This document shows, piece by piece, positions 53,635 through 62,896 of a DNA stretch of 64,000 nucleotides; the stretch's first letter is position 1, and each line of letters begins with the position of its first letter. The stretch comes from JBCCDY01 sp039030555 (GTDB lineage Bacteria; Bacteroidota; Bacteroidia; Cytophagales; Cyclobacteriaceae), in NCBI GenBank assembly GCA_039030555.1, contig JBCCDY010000005.1, positions 124,001-188,000 on the forward strand, read 5' to 3'. The position numbers and the translations under genes were made by a program. The notes under the pieces were generated by a model that saw nothing but the letters and a program-made list of their open reading frames with translations, ran no database searches and was not told where the DNA came from.

Positions 53635-55215
53635 ATGAAATATGCTTTAGTTATCCTAATCCCTTTTCTTTCTTTGAGCCTGCATTTAAAGGGGCAATCT
53701 GATCATGAACGGATCAGAACCGTACTGAACGGCTTTATCGAAGGAACCTCCTTCAACTACCCAGAGAAGATTATCAGTTCTTTTTATCCTGAAACCCAGA
53801 TGTTTCTTCATAATGATGCTGATACGATACTCATTATGTCCGCAGAAAAGTATGCGTCCCTTTACACCAGAAAAAAGCCAGGTACTCCAAATTGGCGTTA
53901 CGGAAGTATTCTTTCGATTGATATTGAAAGAGATATTGCTTCAGCTAAAATTGAAACGCTGATTCCGAGTTTCAGAAAACGTTTTGTAGATATCGTATTG
54001 CTTAAGAAAATCGATGGTGACTGGAAGATTATTTCAAAAGCTGCTACGGCTGAACCTATCCCGGTAGTTCCGGAGAAAATAGCTTCAAAACCAGTTAAGG
54101 AAGTAGTTATGAAAGGCTTGAACCACCCCTGGAGCATGGCCTTTCTTTCCGAAAATGAAGCAATCATAGCAGAGAAAGATGGAGACCTTATCAAAGTAAA
54201 CCTGGAAAGCAAAACGAGGGAAACCCTCACTGGGCTACCCAAGGACGTTGCAAGAAAAATAAAAATAGATACTTCAAAGCATGAATGGGGTGTATTTCCA
54301 CCAAGAGCAAATGGTTCCGTTCAGAGTTATAATGCTGGCTGGTTTCAGGTTTTACTCGACCCGGATTTTAAGAAAAATTCATTTATTTACATCTCCTATG
54401 CAGCTGAAAACGACGAACGTGCCAGTGCAGTAAAAGTGGTTAGGGCCACGCTCGCTGGAAACAAACTGACTAAAATCAAAACACTGTTTCTGGCAGATCC
54501 TTATTCCCATGGTCTGTTTCATTATGGTGGTGGAATGATTTTCGGGGCGGATGGTAAACTCTACATATCGACAGGCGAAAGAAATCTGTTTGAACATTTG
54601 AATCCGGTGCTTCCACTTTCCCAGGATAAAACGGATAAGCGTGGAAAGATCATCAGGATCAATTCCGATGGCACTATTCCAGATGATAATCCAGACTTTG
54701 GTCCGGGAGCTGTTAAAGGCTTGTACGCCATGGGCATCAGGGCTACTCAGGGTTTTGCTCTTAACCCTCAAACGAATCAGATTTGGTTTAGTGAGCATGG
54801 AACCATTCAGGGAGATGAAATTAACCTTCTATTAGCTGGAGCCAATTATGGGTGGCCTCATCGGACAAGTGGCAAATACCGATCAAAAGATTACAACCCC
54901 CCGGTTATTCCAGGAACAGAATTTACAGACCCCGTTTACTTTTGGGAAAAGACGGTCGCTCCTACCGGCCTGTGTTTTTATAAGGGGAGAGAATTTCCGG
55001 ATTGGAACGGTAACCTTATTGTTCCAGGCTTGAGTAAAGGGAGCCTATGGAGAATTACTCTTGAGCATGAAAAAGTAACAAGCACTCAGGAGTTGTTCAT
55101 CAATGACCGAGTTAGACTGAGAAAAGCCGTGATGTCTCCACAAGGTAAACTCTATGTGTTGACAGATGAAGATAATGGAAAGCTCATTAGAATACGTAAC
55201 GAGCATGGACTTTAA
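53635..55215 (+). CDS. Secreted PQQ-dependent sugar dehydrogenase with N-terminal NTF2-like domain
   Basis: A 526-residue exported protein. Signal peptide (YALVILIPFLSLSLHLKGQ) then an NTF2/SnoaL-like domain of about 120 residues (RIRTVLNGFIEGTSFNYPEK, ending DIVLLKKIDGDWKIISK). Residues about 160-520 form a glucose/sorbosone dehydrogenase beta-propeller: LNHPWSMAFLSENEAIIAEK, then HYGGGMIFGADGKLYISTGE, RGKIIRINSDGTIPDDNPDF, WFSEHGTIQGDEINLLLAGA and YGWPH. It oxidises aldose sugars in the periplasm with PQQ. The fused N-domain is unusual. Confidence 0.85.
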   Translation: MKYALVILIPFLSLSLHLKGQSDHERIRTVLNGFIEGTSFNYPEKIISSFYPETQMFLHNDADTILIMSAEKYASLYTRKKPGTPNWRYGSILSIDIERDIASAKIETLIPSFRKRFVDIVLLKKIDGDWKIISKAATAEPIPVVPEKIASKPVKEVVMKGLNHPWSMAFLSENEAIIAEKDGDLIKVNLESKTRETLTGLPKDVARKIKIDTSKHEWGVFPPRANGSVQSYNAGWFQVLLDPDFKKNSFIYISYAAENDERASAVKVVRATLAGNKLTKIKTLFLADPYSHGLFHYGGGMIFGADGKLYISTGERNLFEHLNPVLPLSQDKTDKRGKIIRINSDGTIPDDNPDFGPGAVKGLYAMGIRATQGFALNPQTNQIWFSEHGTIQGDEINLLLAGANYGWPHRTSGKYRSKDYNPPVIPGTEFTDPVYFWEKTVAPTGLCFYKGREFPDWNGNLIVPGLSKGSLWRITLEHEKVTSTQELFINDRVRLRKAVMSPQGKLYVLTDEDNGKLIRIRNEHGL

Positions 55216-55317
55216 GGCTCTTAAAATATATTCTTAAACCTCTTAAAAGTTCGGACTGGTTATTTATAGAATACGAATAATTAAGTGTTATTTGTGCGGC
55301 CAAGGTTTGTCTCACAT

Positions 55318-55902
55318 ATGATCAAAAAAATATTTCTTTTGCTTTTCAGGGCTAAAAAGTGGAAGCTGGATTATCCAGCGCCTGAAGAAGCAAAAAACAG
55401 TATAGTTGTCGCCGCTCCCCATACCAGCAACTGGGATTTTGTATACACCATAACAGCCCTGGATCAGCTACACTTAAATCCGCGATTTACTATCAAAAAA
55501 GAGTTCAATAAATTCCCGGTGGGAAGCTTCATTGCCTCCATGGGCGCCATATGGATCGACAGAAGTGTTAAAAACAAAGGAGAGAAGCGGCCTAGTATGA
55601 CCAAGGTTATGGCGAGCCTTTTTAATCAAAAAGAAGAGTCATTATGTGTAGTCGTGACCCCGGAAGGAACCCGAAGCAAGAATACCCAATGGAAAACCGG
55701 GTTTTACTATTCTGCCCTCGAAGCTAAAGTACCCATCTGTCTGGCTTATATGGATTACAAAACAAGGCGTTGCGGTGTGGATTTCTGCTTTATGCCTTCA
55801 GGAGATATTGAAAAAGATATGAAGATCATGATGGACTTCTACAAGGATAAAACGGGCAAAAAACCAGAATACTTTAGCTTGGATGAGCGGTATACAACCT
55901 AA
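55318..55902 (+). CDS. 1-acyl-sn-glycerol-3-phosphate acyltransferase-like protein
   Basis: About 194 residues from the ATG at 55318; a GTG at 55285 would add 11 residues without improving the start. The acyltransferase H-x4-D catalytic motif is HTSNWDFV, followed by FIASMGAIWIDRS and the glycerophosphate site TPEGTRSK (variant of FPEGTRS). A single hydrophobic helix near the N-terminus would attach it to the inner membrane. Role by family: phospholipid or ornithine-lipid acyl transfer; the acceptor is unknown. Confidence 0.82.
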   Translation: MIKKIFLLLFRAKKWKLDYPAPEEAKNSIVVAAPHTSNWDFVYTITALDQLHLNPRFTIKKEFNKFPVGSFIASMGAIWIDRSVKNKGEKRPSMTKVMASLFNQKEESLCVVVTPEGTRSKNTQWKTGFYYSALEAKVPICLAYMDYKTRRCGVDFCFMPSGDIEKDMKIMMDFYKDKTGKKPEYFSLDERYTT

Positions 55903-55947
55903 TAGTATCAAACTTTAGCTAATTCGTTTAACGGTCTGATTATTAGA

Positions 55948-55981
55948 CTTGTAACATCTATAATTTCATAAATCTTACTTT
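55948..55981 (+). promoter_or_regulatory. Possible promoter of moaD-like gene
   Basis: TTG at 55948-55950 and TTACTTTG at 55974-55981 (one mismatch to TAnnTTTG), spacing 23 bases, 52 bases before the ATG. Weak match. Confidence 0.35.
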
Positions 55982-56033
55982 GTGACTCATCTAAAATTGA
56001 GGTATATTTCGTCAGTGCTAGCTCAATTAAGTA

Positions 56034-56306
56034 ATGCCTGTTATCAAATTCACTAGTAATCTAAAGAGATTTTACCCTGACCTCAAGCCTGTTTCTGTAA
56101 CGGGTTCTACAGTAGCAGAAATACTCGAGCAGATCAATAAGGATTATAATGGCATCAAAGATTACGTAGTGGATGAGCGGGGAGCCTTACGAAAGCATGT
56201 AAACATCTTTATTGGGAATGATATGATCAAAGATCGCGTGAAATTGCGTGATGATCTTGGAGAGGAAGATGAGGTTTGCATTATGCAGGCACTTTCCGGA
56301 GGGTAA
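56034..56306 (+). CDS. MoaD/ThiS-family sulfur carrier
   Basis: A 90-residue ubiquitin-fold protein ending in the Gly-Gly motif (MQALSGG), which is adenylated and thiocarboxylated by E1-like enzymes in this family. It has the MoaD pattern with VKLRDDLGEEDEVCIMQALS. It is co-linear with the BNR protein (18 bases before it), a pairing with no assigned pathway; no moaE, thiF or moeB gene is in this window, so the carrier may not serve molybdopterin here. Confidence 0.88.
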   Translation: MPVIKFTSNLKRFYPDLKPVSVTGSTVAEILEQINKDYNGIKDYVVDERGALRKHVNIFIGNDMIKDRVKLRDDLGEEDEVCIMQALSGG

Positions 56307-56323
56307 CCAACAAACCAACTGAT

Positions 56324-57415
56324 ATGTCTAAGAATATTATGTTACTGGGAACCCGAAAGGGCCTGGTGACCTATAGAAAGAATGGGAAAGGCAACTGGGT
56401 ATATAATGATACTCAATTTATTGGAGCACCCGTTTCAATAGCAGCTTACGATGAAGTTTCGGAGACCTGGTGGGCGATGCTGGACCATGGGCATTGGGGT
56501 TGTAAGCTCCATCGTTCCAAAAATGGTAAGGATTGGGATGAACTGGAAACACCTAAATACCCCGAAGGGGAAGTTATAAAGGATGACATTCCTGCTACAA
56601 CAAGATACTTATGGTCGTTTTCAAATGGAGGATCTGACCGACCAGGTACGATTTTCATTGGCACTGAACCTGGCGGACTTTTCAAAAGTGAAGATAATGG
56701 TGATTCTTTCGAATTAGTAAGAGGATTGTGGGACCACCCTTCCCGTAGGGAACAATGGTTTGGCGGTGGGCGCGATCACCCGGGCATTCATTCTATTTTG
56801 GTTGACCCGAAAAATTCGAATCATGTGTTTATCGGAATTAGTTGCGCAGGAGTTTTCGAAACAACCGATGGAGGAAGTACTTGGAATGCTCGAAACACTG
56901 GATTGAATGCCGGCTTTCTACCAGACCCAAAAGCCAATATTGGTCAGGATCCGCACCTGGTTGATTTCTGTCGATCTTACCCTGAAGTTATGTGGCAACA
57001 AAATCACTGTGGAATTTACCGAACAGAAGATGGAGGAAAGCAATGGAATGATATTTCTGAAGAAAACGGGCCAGCTAATTTCGGATTTGCGATAGCTGCC
57101 CATCAAAGCGACCCGAATGTGGCCTGGGTGGTGCCCGGAGTCAGTGATATGGTTCGAGTAGCGGTTGATAACGCCCTTTGTGTTTGCAGAACGGACGATC
57201 GAGGAAAGAGCTGGAAAGACTTCAGAAAAGGGCTTCCCCAGGAGGTCTCATTCGATATAACGTACAGACATGCCCTTGACCTTGATGGTGATACATTGGC
57301 TTTTGGTACCACTACAGGAAATTTATATATCTCTGAAAATGAGGGAGAAAGCTGGAACACTTTAAACTCAAACTTACCAATGATCCACAGCCTTGAGTTT
57401 GCCAGCATTAACTAA
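56324..57415 (+). CDS. BNR/Asp-box repeat beta-propeller protein paired with MoaD-like carrier
   Basis: About 363 residues from the ATG at 56324 (preferred over 56276, which overlaps the carrier gene). At least five Asp-box repeats of the S-x-D-x-G-x-x-W type: SEDNGDSFEL, TTDGGSTWNA, TEDGGKQWND, RTDDRGKSWKD and SENEGESWNT. The first repeat follows TIFIGTEPGGLFKSE. The layout resembles sialidase-like propellers but the catalytic Arg triad was not seen, so a non-enzymatic or different hydrolase is likely. No signal peptide, so cytoplasmic. Confidence 0.83.
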   Translation: MSKNIMLLGTRKGLVTYRKNGKGNWVYNDTQFIGAPVSIAAYDEVSETWWAMLDHGHWGCKLHRSKNGKDWDELETPKYPEGEVIKDDIPATTRYLWSFSNGGSDRPGTIFIGTEPGGLFKSEDNGDSFELVRGLWDHPSRREQWFGGGRDHPGIHSILVDPKNSNHVFIGISCAGVFETTDGGSTWNARNTGLNAGFLPDPKANIGQDPHLVDFCRSYPEVMWQQNHCGIYRTEDGGKQWNDISEENGPANFGFAIAAHQSDPNVAWVVPGVSDMVRVAVDNALCVCRTDDRGKSWKDFRKGLPQEVSFDITYRHALDLDGDTLAFGTTTGNLYISENEGESWNTLNSNLPMIHSLEFASIN

Positions 57416-57433
57416 TAAATCGATTATGAGAGG

Positions 57434-58573
57434 ATGAGGCTTAAAAGGAAAGAAGGCATTTTATTGTACTGGATTATCTCATGGGTAATCCTTGCAAACC
57501 TTTTTATCCTTTTTCGTTTCGGTGGAATTAATTGGTCCGAAGACATATTTATTCTCACCCAAAAAGAGTGGATTGTATTGTTTGGGCAAGCTACTTTCGT
57601 GGGTTTACTGAGCGGGATATTGTTCGGGATATTAGATACAAACTTCCGGGACAATCGGTATTTCCGCTATAGAGGTTTTGGATCGCTCGTATTAACTAAA
57701 ACCATAACTCATTTTTTAATAGCCGTTGTTATTTTGTTTTTTGGCTTTTTTCTTGCTGCCCTATTCAACGGATACGGAATTGAGGGTTCATTTCAAAGGT
57801 CATTAGATTTCTATTCTAGTTTTTACTTTTTGGTGGTCCTGGTTTACTTATTAAGTAGCATTATGTTACTGAATTTTATTCTGCAGGTAAACGATAAGTT
57901 CGGTCCGGGAAACCTCTGGAAGCTCTTCTTTGGCAGGTATTATTCTCCACTGGAGGAAACCAGGATATTTTCTTTTATTGATTTGCGATCTTCAACAAAA
58001 TATGCCGAGATCCTGGGACACATTAAGTACAGTCGACTCATCCAGGACTGTTTTGTTGACATTACTCCCATTATTGAGCAATATGAAGCAGAAATTTATC
58101 AATATGTGGGAGACGAGGTCGTATTGACATGGAGAGCAGATCGGCCTGATAATTATACAAATGCTGTAAAAGCTTTCTATGGTTTTCAAAATAGAATTTC
58201 TGAAAAAGTATCGTATTACCTAGATAAGTACGGTTTAGTTCCGGAATTTAAAGCAGGGATGCATGTAGGACTTGTTATAATCGCAGAAGTGGGAATTATT
58301 AAGAAAGAGATTGCATATCATGGAGATGCTATTAATACGGCTTCAAGAATTCAGGATGAATGTAATCGATTTGGAAAACTACTTCTGTGCTCCGGAGTAT
58401 TCAGAAGTAAATTACATAAGGTTGATGATCTGGACTTCTCGTTAATTGGTAAGACCCAACTGAAGGGCAAAACAAACCCGATAGATATCTATAGTGTTGA
58501 AAACAAAAAATCTGCTTTAACTTCTGAAAGGAGGCTATTTAAGAAAGTCAACTCTGATATTGTATCCTTATGA
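57434..58573 (+). CDS. Membrane-anchored class III nucleotide cyclase (third copy)
   Basis: A 379-residue protein with about four helices (residues 10-160) and a cyclase domain: IFSFIDLRSSTKYAEILG, YQYVGDEVVLTWRADR, FKAGMHVGLVIIAEVG, YHGDAINTASRIQ. The metal-binding Asp pair, purine-site Lys and Asp, and Asn-Arg are present. Closest in sequence to the 46569 gene. Follows the BNR gene on the same strand after 18 bases, so may share its transcript. Confidence 0.85.
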   Translation: MRLKRKEGILLYWIISWVILANLFILFRFGGINWSEDIFILTQKEWIVLFGQATFVGLLSGILFGILDTNFRDNRYFRYRGFGSLVLTKTITHFLIAVVILFFGFFLAALFNGYGIEGSFQRSLDFYSSFYFLVVLVYLLSSIMLLNFILQVNDKFGPGNLWKLFFGRYYSPLEETRIFSFIDLRSSTKYAEILGHIKYSRLIQDCFVDITPIIEQYEAEIYQYVGDEVVLTWRADRPDNYTNAVKAFYGFQNRISEKVSYYLDKYGLVPEFKAGMHVGLVIIAEVGIIKKEIAYHGDAINTASRIQDECNRFGKLLLCSGVFRSKLHKVDDLDFSLIGKTQLKGKTNPIDIYSVENKKSALTSERRLFKKVNSDIVSL

Positions 58574-58600
58574 ATCCGACTGTCATTGGTTTGGCCTATC

Positions 58601-60244
58601 TTACTTTTTAAAACCTAAAGGATTTGGAACCAATGGCTTTTCCGTTTTAGTCTGATTACTTGAAGGTTCAATATTTACATCTTTGACCAAAAGGCCTTTT
58701 GGAACGATATAAGAAGTTACTCCACTACCTCCTGCAATATTATAAACGTTTTGTTCTTTCAAACCATTTTTGACCTTACGCAAGAATTGTTGTCCGAACC
58801 CATTAACCAGCGCATTCCTATAATACTCTTCGGTTCCATCAGCATTCAATTTGAACACCCCAAGTAAGTTCGTATTAGACATTTTCCTTACGATGATCCC
58901 ATAGTCGTAACCTTCCTCATCGGCTAATTCTAAAAGTTGTTCTCGAAGGTTTGATTCATTGCTTTCTCCATCAAAGGATATATGAACCACTCCAGGTCCG
59001 GACTCTGTTCCAGTTGGCTTATGAGTCGGCTTAGTTAGCGTTCGACTAGTCATTACGTTTTTAGCAATTCCATTTTCGAGCAAAATAATCTCTTCATCAG
59101 GAATTACACCTTCATTATCGATATGGTATGCTCCAATTAAGGAAGTTCCTGCATATTCTTCCAATCTTGGTGTAAGTTTTATAGTTAACGATCTGGAGCC
59201 TATTCTGGAACCAATATGATGATCAATCGCTTTTGCATTCGTGGGTCCTAAATAAGCATTGTTAGCATCTTTAATATCAGATGTTGAAAAATTGTAGAGG
59301 ATATTTGAAAACAATGAGGGGACAGCTTCGTCAAGAAAAAGAACCGGTCCGACATAACTCTCATCAAAGCGCCTGGAATTGATATTCTTTTCCATTTCTG
59401 AAATGAGTGAATTAATCGTTTTATCAATTCTTTCAGCATTAAAGAGATCTTCAGCTTTGCTGGAAACAAGGTAGTCGTAAACAGCAACGGTTTCTCCCTG
59501 GTCTGTAATTCTGTTGGCGACAAAAGCCAAAACGTTTGTTTGACTCGATACTTTCACCCTGCTTTCTTCACTATCTGTAAAATAGAAGGTCGATGTATTT
59601 TGATTGAAATAAACGTTAGACTCCGTGATTTTGGGGAAAGTTTTAAATTTAGATGATACGTCACGCAATAAACTCTCCACCATTTTGGCGTCAACGGACT
59701 CTTGCTGGCTTTCAATAGTGAGTTCCCTGGCTGGTAATTTTGCGAATTTCCGATATTCAAAATCCTTCGCAGATGAATCTTTCCTGTTAAGGAGTTCTAA
59801 ATGTTCTTCATAAAGCTTTGCAGCTGTTTTGTAAATATTGTCAGTAGACTTCCATAAAGAGCTCCTGAGCCCATAATAATCATTTTCCATAGGTACAGAC
59901 CAGAAATCAAACCCATACGTAAAAGACTCTTCAAATTGACTATTCAGACTTTCATCATTGAAGTTATAATCACCAACCATGACCCTTACATTTTTAGACC
60001 GGAAAGGTGTACTGGCTGAGTATAAGATTCCTCCTAGTGAAGCAGAGACATTTACCGTAGTGCCATCAAACAAGCCGTAAGAGATATAAAACGGCTTTTT
60101 GTGGCCTTCCATTTTTAATTCAACCATATTACGTTCCAGCTCATCGACCATAGCCTGCATTATGGTATCATTTTGCTGGGCACTAAGATTGATAGTACAG
60201 AGTAAGCTAAAAAATGCTGAAAATATAAGTCTATAAGTTGTCAT
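58601..60244 (-). CDS. Secreted TldE/PmbA-like protein (non-catalytic partner)
   Basis: A 547-residue protein with a signal peptide (FSAFFSLLCTINLSAQQ) that is unusual for a family otherwise cytoplasmic. It has the TldD/PmbA C-terminal pattern (LLENGIAKNVMTSRTLTKPT, GVVHISFDGE, EEGYDYGIIVRKMSNT) but at the place of the zinc motif it reads LDEAVPSLFSNIL, so the HExxxH is missing; in TldE-type subunits that is normal. Co-transcribed with the TldD-like gene upstream (12 bases apart). Confidence 0.83.
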   Translation of the reverse strand: MTTYRLIFSAFFSLLCTINLSAQQNDTIMQAMVDELERNMVELKMEGHKKPFYISYGLFDGTTVNVSASLGGILYSASTPFRSKNVRVMVGDYNFNDESLNSQFEESFTYGFDFWSVPMENDYYGLRSSLWKSTDNIYKTAAKLYEEHLELLNRKDSSAKDFEYRKFAKLPARELTIESQQESVDAKMVESLLRDVSSKFKTFPKITESNVYFNQNTSTFYFTDSEESRVKVSSQTNVLAFVANRITDQGETVAVYDYLVSSKAEDLFNAERIDKTINSLISEMEKNINSRRFDESYVGPVLFLDEAVPSLFSNILYNFSTSDIKDANNAYLGPTNAKAIDHHIGSRIGSRSLTIKLTPRLEEYAGTSLIGAYHIDNEGVIPDEEIILLENGIAKNVMTSRTLTKPTHKPTGTESGPGVVHISFDGESNESNLREQLLELADEEGYDYGIIVRKMSNTNLLGVFKLNADGTEEYYRNALVNGFGQQFLRKVKNGLKEQNVYNIAGGSGVTSYIVPKGLLVKDVNIEPSSNQTKTEKPLVPNPLGFKK

Positions 60245-60255
60245 TATTGATTTGC

Positions 60256-61929
60256 TTAGTTTGTTTGGCTTGTCTTCGGTCGCTCCAGGATAGGTAAAAT
60301 ATCTTTCTGTTTCTCGATAGGTTTCTTTTGGGTCTCAATTCTTCTCACAAATAAACCGGGAGAAACCGCACTCACTGGAACATTACCGGATTCAGCTCCG
60401 CATATTCCATTAAAAACCTCCGTTTCATTACTCATCGCCATAATTTCAGCGAACATGGCTAACGGAGTTCCAATCAGATCGACTCCACGAACGAGTTCAT
60501 CTGGCCTTTCATCAATGTAAATTCTATAGACTAAAATGGGTAATATATTGAAGGCATTGGTTGCATATCGGTCAGTTCGGGTAAACCCGCCCTCTACGTC
60601 CACAAAATAGTAGCCGTATTCCTTTCCTTGCTTTTCACATTCCTTAATTAGTAAAGATCTAAGTTCCTGATGATCGTATGTTTCATTGGCTTCAATGATG
60701 AGGTTTGATTGTCTTGCGACAGGTTTTAGACCTATATTCGACCTACCATGCCCATTTGAATTCTTAACTTTTTCCAGTGGAGACCTCGACATCAGGAAGG
60801 TTTTTAAAATACCGTTCTTAACGACTTCTACTTTTCTGGATGCTATACCTTCATCATCATATCGATAGTAGCCATTCAGGTATTTACCATCGTAATCTTT
60901 ACGTGTCGGGTCGGAGTATATGTTCACAAATTCAGGGAGAACTTTAGTACCTACCTTTTCCTTGAAGGTTTGTCCGTCGGTATCGCTTTTTAGTCTATGG
61001 CCTTCAATACGATGTCCGAATATCTCATGAAAAAAGACTCCGGCTGCCCTTGGGTGAAGTAAGGCCGGCCCAGTAAAGGGTTCGGCTAAAGGCGCCACCC
61101 TCAACTGATCAAGTGTTCTCATCATTCCCTCGATATCATCCGTTAGCGATTCGAAGGAAGGTAGATCCTCAGGAAATTTCACATTATATGTCTTATGAAA
61201 TGGAATCACTTCATCATCTTCCGTTACAATATCTGCACTAATGGTTAATTGGGTTCGATACTTATTACGTACCACTTTGGTTCCTTCCGTATCTACTAAA
61301 TAAGACCGATTCGCCGAAGAGGATATGTTCACATTACCATTCAAAATGTAAGGGTTTTCAGTGAACAGACTGGAAAGTCTTTTGAGTTTCTTATCCCAAC
61401 CGTCCATATTCGGCACAACTAAGGAATGATCTTCGAAATATTCATTTGATTTTTCTTTAGAAAAGTCTGACACTTCCTTTTTATCATCGTCCTGACTATC
61501 CACTAATCGAAAAGCCTTTACAGCCTGATTGTATTTATCGTGCGTTGCCTTCCAGAGTGCTTGTTGAATGGCTTTCTTTTCGTTGTCGATCGGTAGATTG
61601 TGGCTTCCGTAACTTCCGTAGCTGTTGAAACCATAAAGGCTATTAACTTCCCTGGTATTGTCTTTTGTATAGTCTCCTACCCTGATATCTACCTGCCCTA
61701 GTCGGACTTTATTATCATTATGCTGAACAATCGAGCCAAGGGATGCACCGATAGTAGCCGTATACTGGTCTTCTACCCTATAGCTGATGTAATAAGCAGG
61801 TTCTTCAGCTTGTTTTAAAACTTCCCATTCCCGATCCAGTTCATCAGAAAGGATATTCAATAATTCATCCTGGCTGTAGACGCTGGGCGTATATAAAAGG
61901 ATGAACGTTAAAAGTGAAACCAACTTCAT
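60256..61929 (-). CDS. Secreted TldD-like metalloprotease subunit
   Basis: A 557-residue protein with a signal peptide (LVSLLTFILLYTPSVYSQ). The zinc-protease motif is FFHEIFGHRIEGHRLK (HExxxH near residue 300), followed by the family pattern EGIASRKVEVVKNGILKTFL and GVDLIGTPLAMFAEIMAMSN. TldD and TldE form a heterodimer protease that processes peptides, for example microcin or toxin-antitoxin. The exported pair here must act in the periplasm. A TACTTTTG promoter-like motif (61948-61955, minus) precedes the start. Confidence 0.87.
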   Translation of the reverse strand: MKLVSLLTFILLYTPSVYSQDELLNILSDELDREWEVLKQAEEPAYYISYRVEDQYTATIGASLGSIVQHNDNKVRLGQVDIRVGDYTKDNTREVNSLYGFNSYGSYGSHNLPIDNEKKAIQQALWKATHDKYNQAVKAFRLVDSQDDDKKEVSDFSKEKSNEYFEDHSLVVPNMDGWDKKLKRLSSLFTENPYILNGNVNISSSANRSYLVDTEGTKVVRNKYRTQLTISADIVTEDDEVIPFHKTYNVKFPEDLPSFESLTDDIEGMMRTLDQLRVAPLAEPFTGPALLHPRAAGVFFHEIFGHRIEGHRLKSDTDGQTFKEKVGTKVLPEFVNIYSDPTRKDYDGKYLNGYYRYDDEGIASRKVEVVKNGILKTFLMSRSPLEKVKNSNGHGRSNIGLKPVARQSNLIIEANETYDHQELRSLLIKECEKQGKEYGYYFVDVEGGFTRTDRYATNAFNILPILVYRIYIDERPDELVRGVDLIGTPLAMFAEIMAMSNETEVFNGICGAESGNVPVSAVSPGLFVRRIETQKKPIEKQKDILPILERPKTSQTN

Positions 61930-62038
61930 ATCTAAAAATCAAAAGCGCAAAAGTATAAAAAATGCATCGCTTATCAGTGAATAATTAGCCATATCCTAAA
62001 CTAAAATTCCTGTTTAAATGGAAAACAAATAACTGAAT

Positions 62039-62527
62039 TTACCAGCCCCAGGTTCCCGGCGCACCTTTAAATGGCCCAACAATGTTACTAGTGATCCACC
62101 CTCCATAAAAACTACCCTCCTGTGCATTTACTTTTTCGTTGTTGACATAACATTCATTTACAGTGTGGGCATAGATAGCAATCTTGTTTTCAAGAAGCTC
62201 GTAACCTTTGCTCACTTTTGGGTAGAACCAAGCTGCATTTTGGCTTCTCGTTTTCCTTCCAACTAAATCAAAGTAGTGTGCCTGACCTTTATATTCACAA
62301 AATGTAAGATGTTTGTTTGGCTCCAAAAAACCGTCTTTAAAAGATTCCTTCGGAAGATAGTACGTAGGGGGGTGACTTGTTTCCAATAAACGGACAGCTT
62401 CATTCGTATCGCAAATGACCTGGCCTTCAAAAACAATTCGAATGTGACCTTTAAAAGGTTCGACTTTGGGAGGTCGGGGATAATCCCAAACGGATTCCTG
62501 TCCCGGACCAGGTTTGATCTTCTTCAT
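62039..62527 (-). CDS. DUF427 family protein
   Basis: A 162-residue protein with the DUF427 core: VIFEGQVICDTNEAVRLLET-type (written here IRIVFEGQVICDTNEAVRLL), then YYLPKESFKD, CEYKGQAHYFDLVGRKT, and AAWFYPKVSKGYELLENKIA. The fold is a beta-barrel found in cytosolic proteins of unknown function. Single gene. Confidence 0.88.
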   Translation of the reverse strand: MKKIKPGPGQESVWDYPRPPKVEPFKGHIRIVFEGQVICDTNEAVRLLETSHPPTYYLPKESFKDGFLEPNKHLTFCEYKGQAHYFDLVGRKTRSQNAAWFYPKVSKGYELLENKIAIYAHTVNECYVNNEKVNAQEGSFYGGWITSNIVGPFKGAPGTWGW

Positions 62528-62584
62528 ATTTCAGTTACTCTTTGGTTTCTATAAACCTGAAATAGGTGAATGGGTTTTTAAATT

Positions 62585-62896
62585 ATGATTACCTCATTGC
62601 ACAAAGAACTAAAAGGACAGTACATTGAATTAGCGAAGCAGTTGGAAGAACACTATCCGAATCTTGATTTTAGAAACCACTGCTATTGGCGTATCGCCCT
62701 GGATAATATTATTAGACAAAAATGGGATTTAGTGATTGGAAAGCCAGCTATCCATCATCTCACCGAAAAGCAACTGACTGAAGTGAACGGTTTGTTACTG
62801 AATTATTTGAGCGACAAGAGTTTACTTTTAGAGCACAATAGAAATTCACTGAAATTCAGAGGTAAACGCTCTGGAGAAATGGACAACGCTTTATGA
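62585..62896 (+). CDS. Small protein upstream of DUF5615 gene, possible antitoxin-like partner
   Basis: A 103-residue helical, soluble protein (GQYIELAKQLEEHYPNLDFR, HLTEKQLTEVNGLLLNYLSD) of no recognised family; its stop overlaps the start of the next gene (ATGA). The Arg/Lys-rich tail may bind nucleic acid. Such pairs with DUF5615 are often toxin-antitoxin-like, but the direction of activity is not known. Confidence 0.6.
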   Translation: MITSLHKELKGQYIELAKQLEEHYPNLDFRNHCYWRIALDNIIRQKWDLVIGKPAIHHLTEKQLTEVNGLLLNYLSDKSLLLEHNRNSLKFRGKRSGEMDNAL

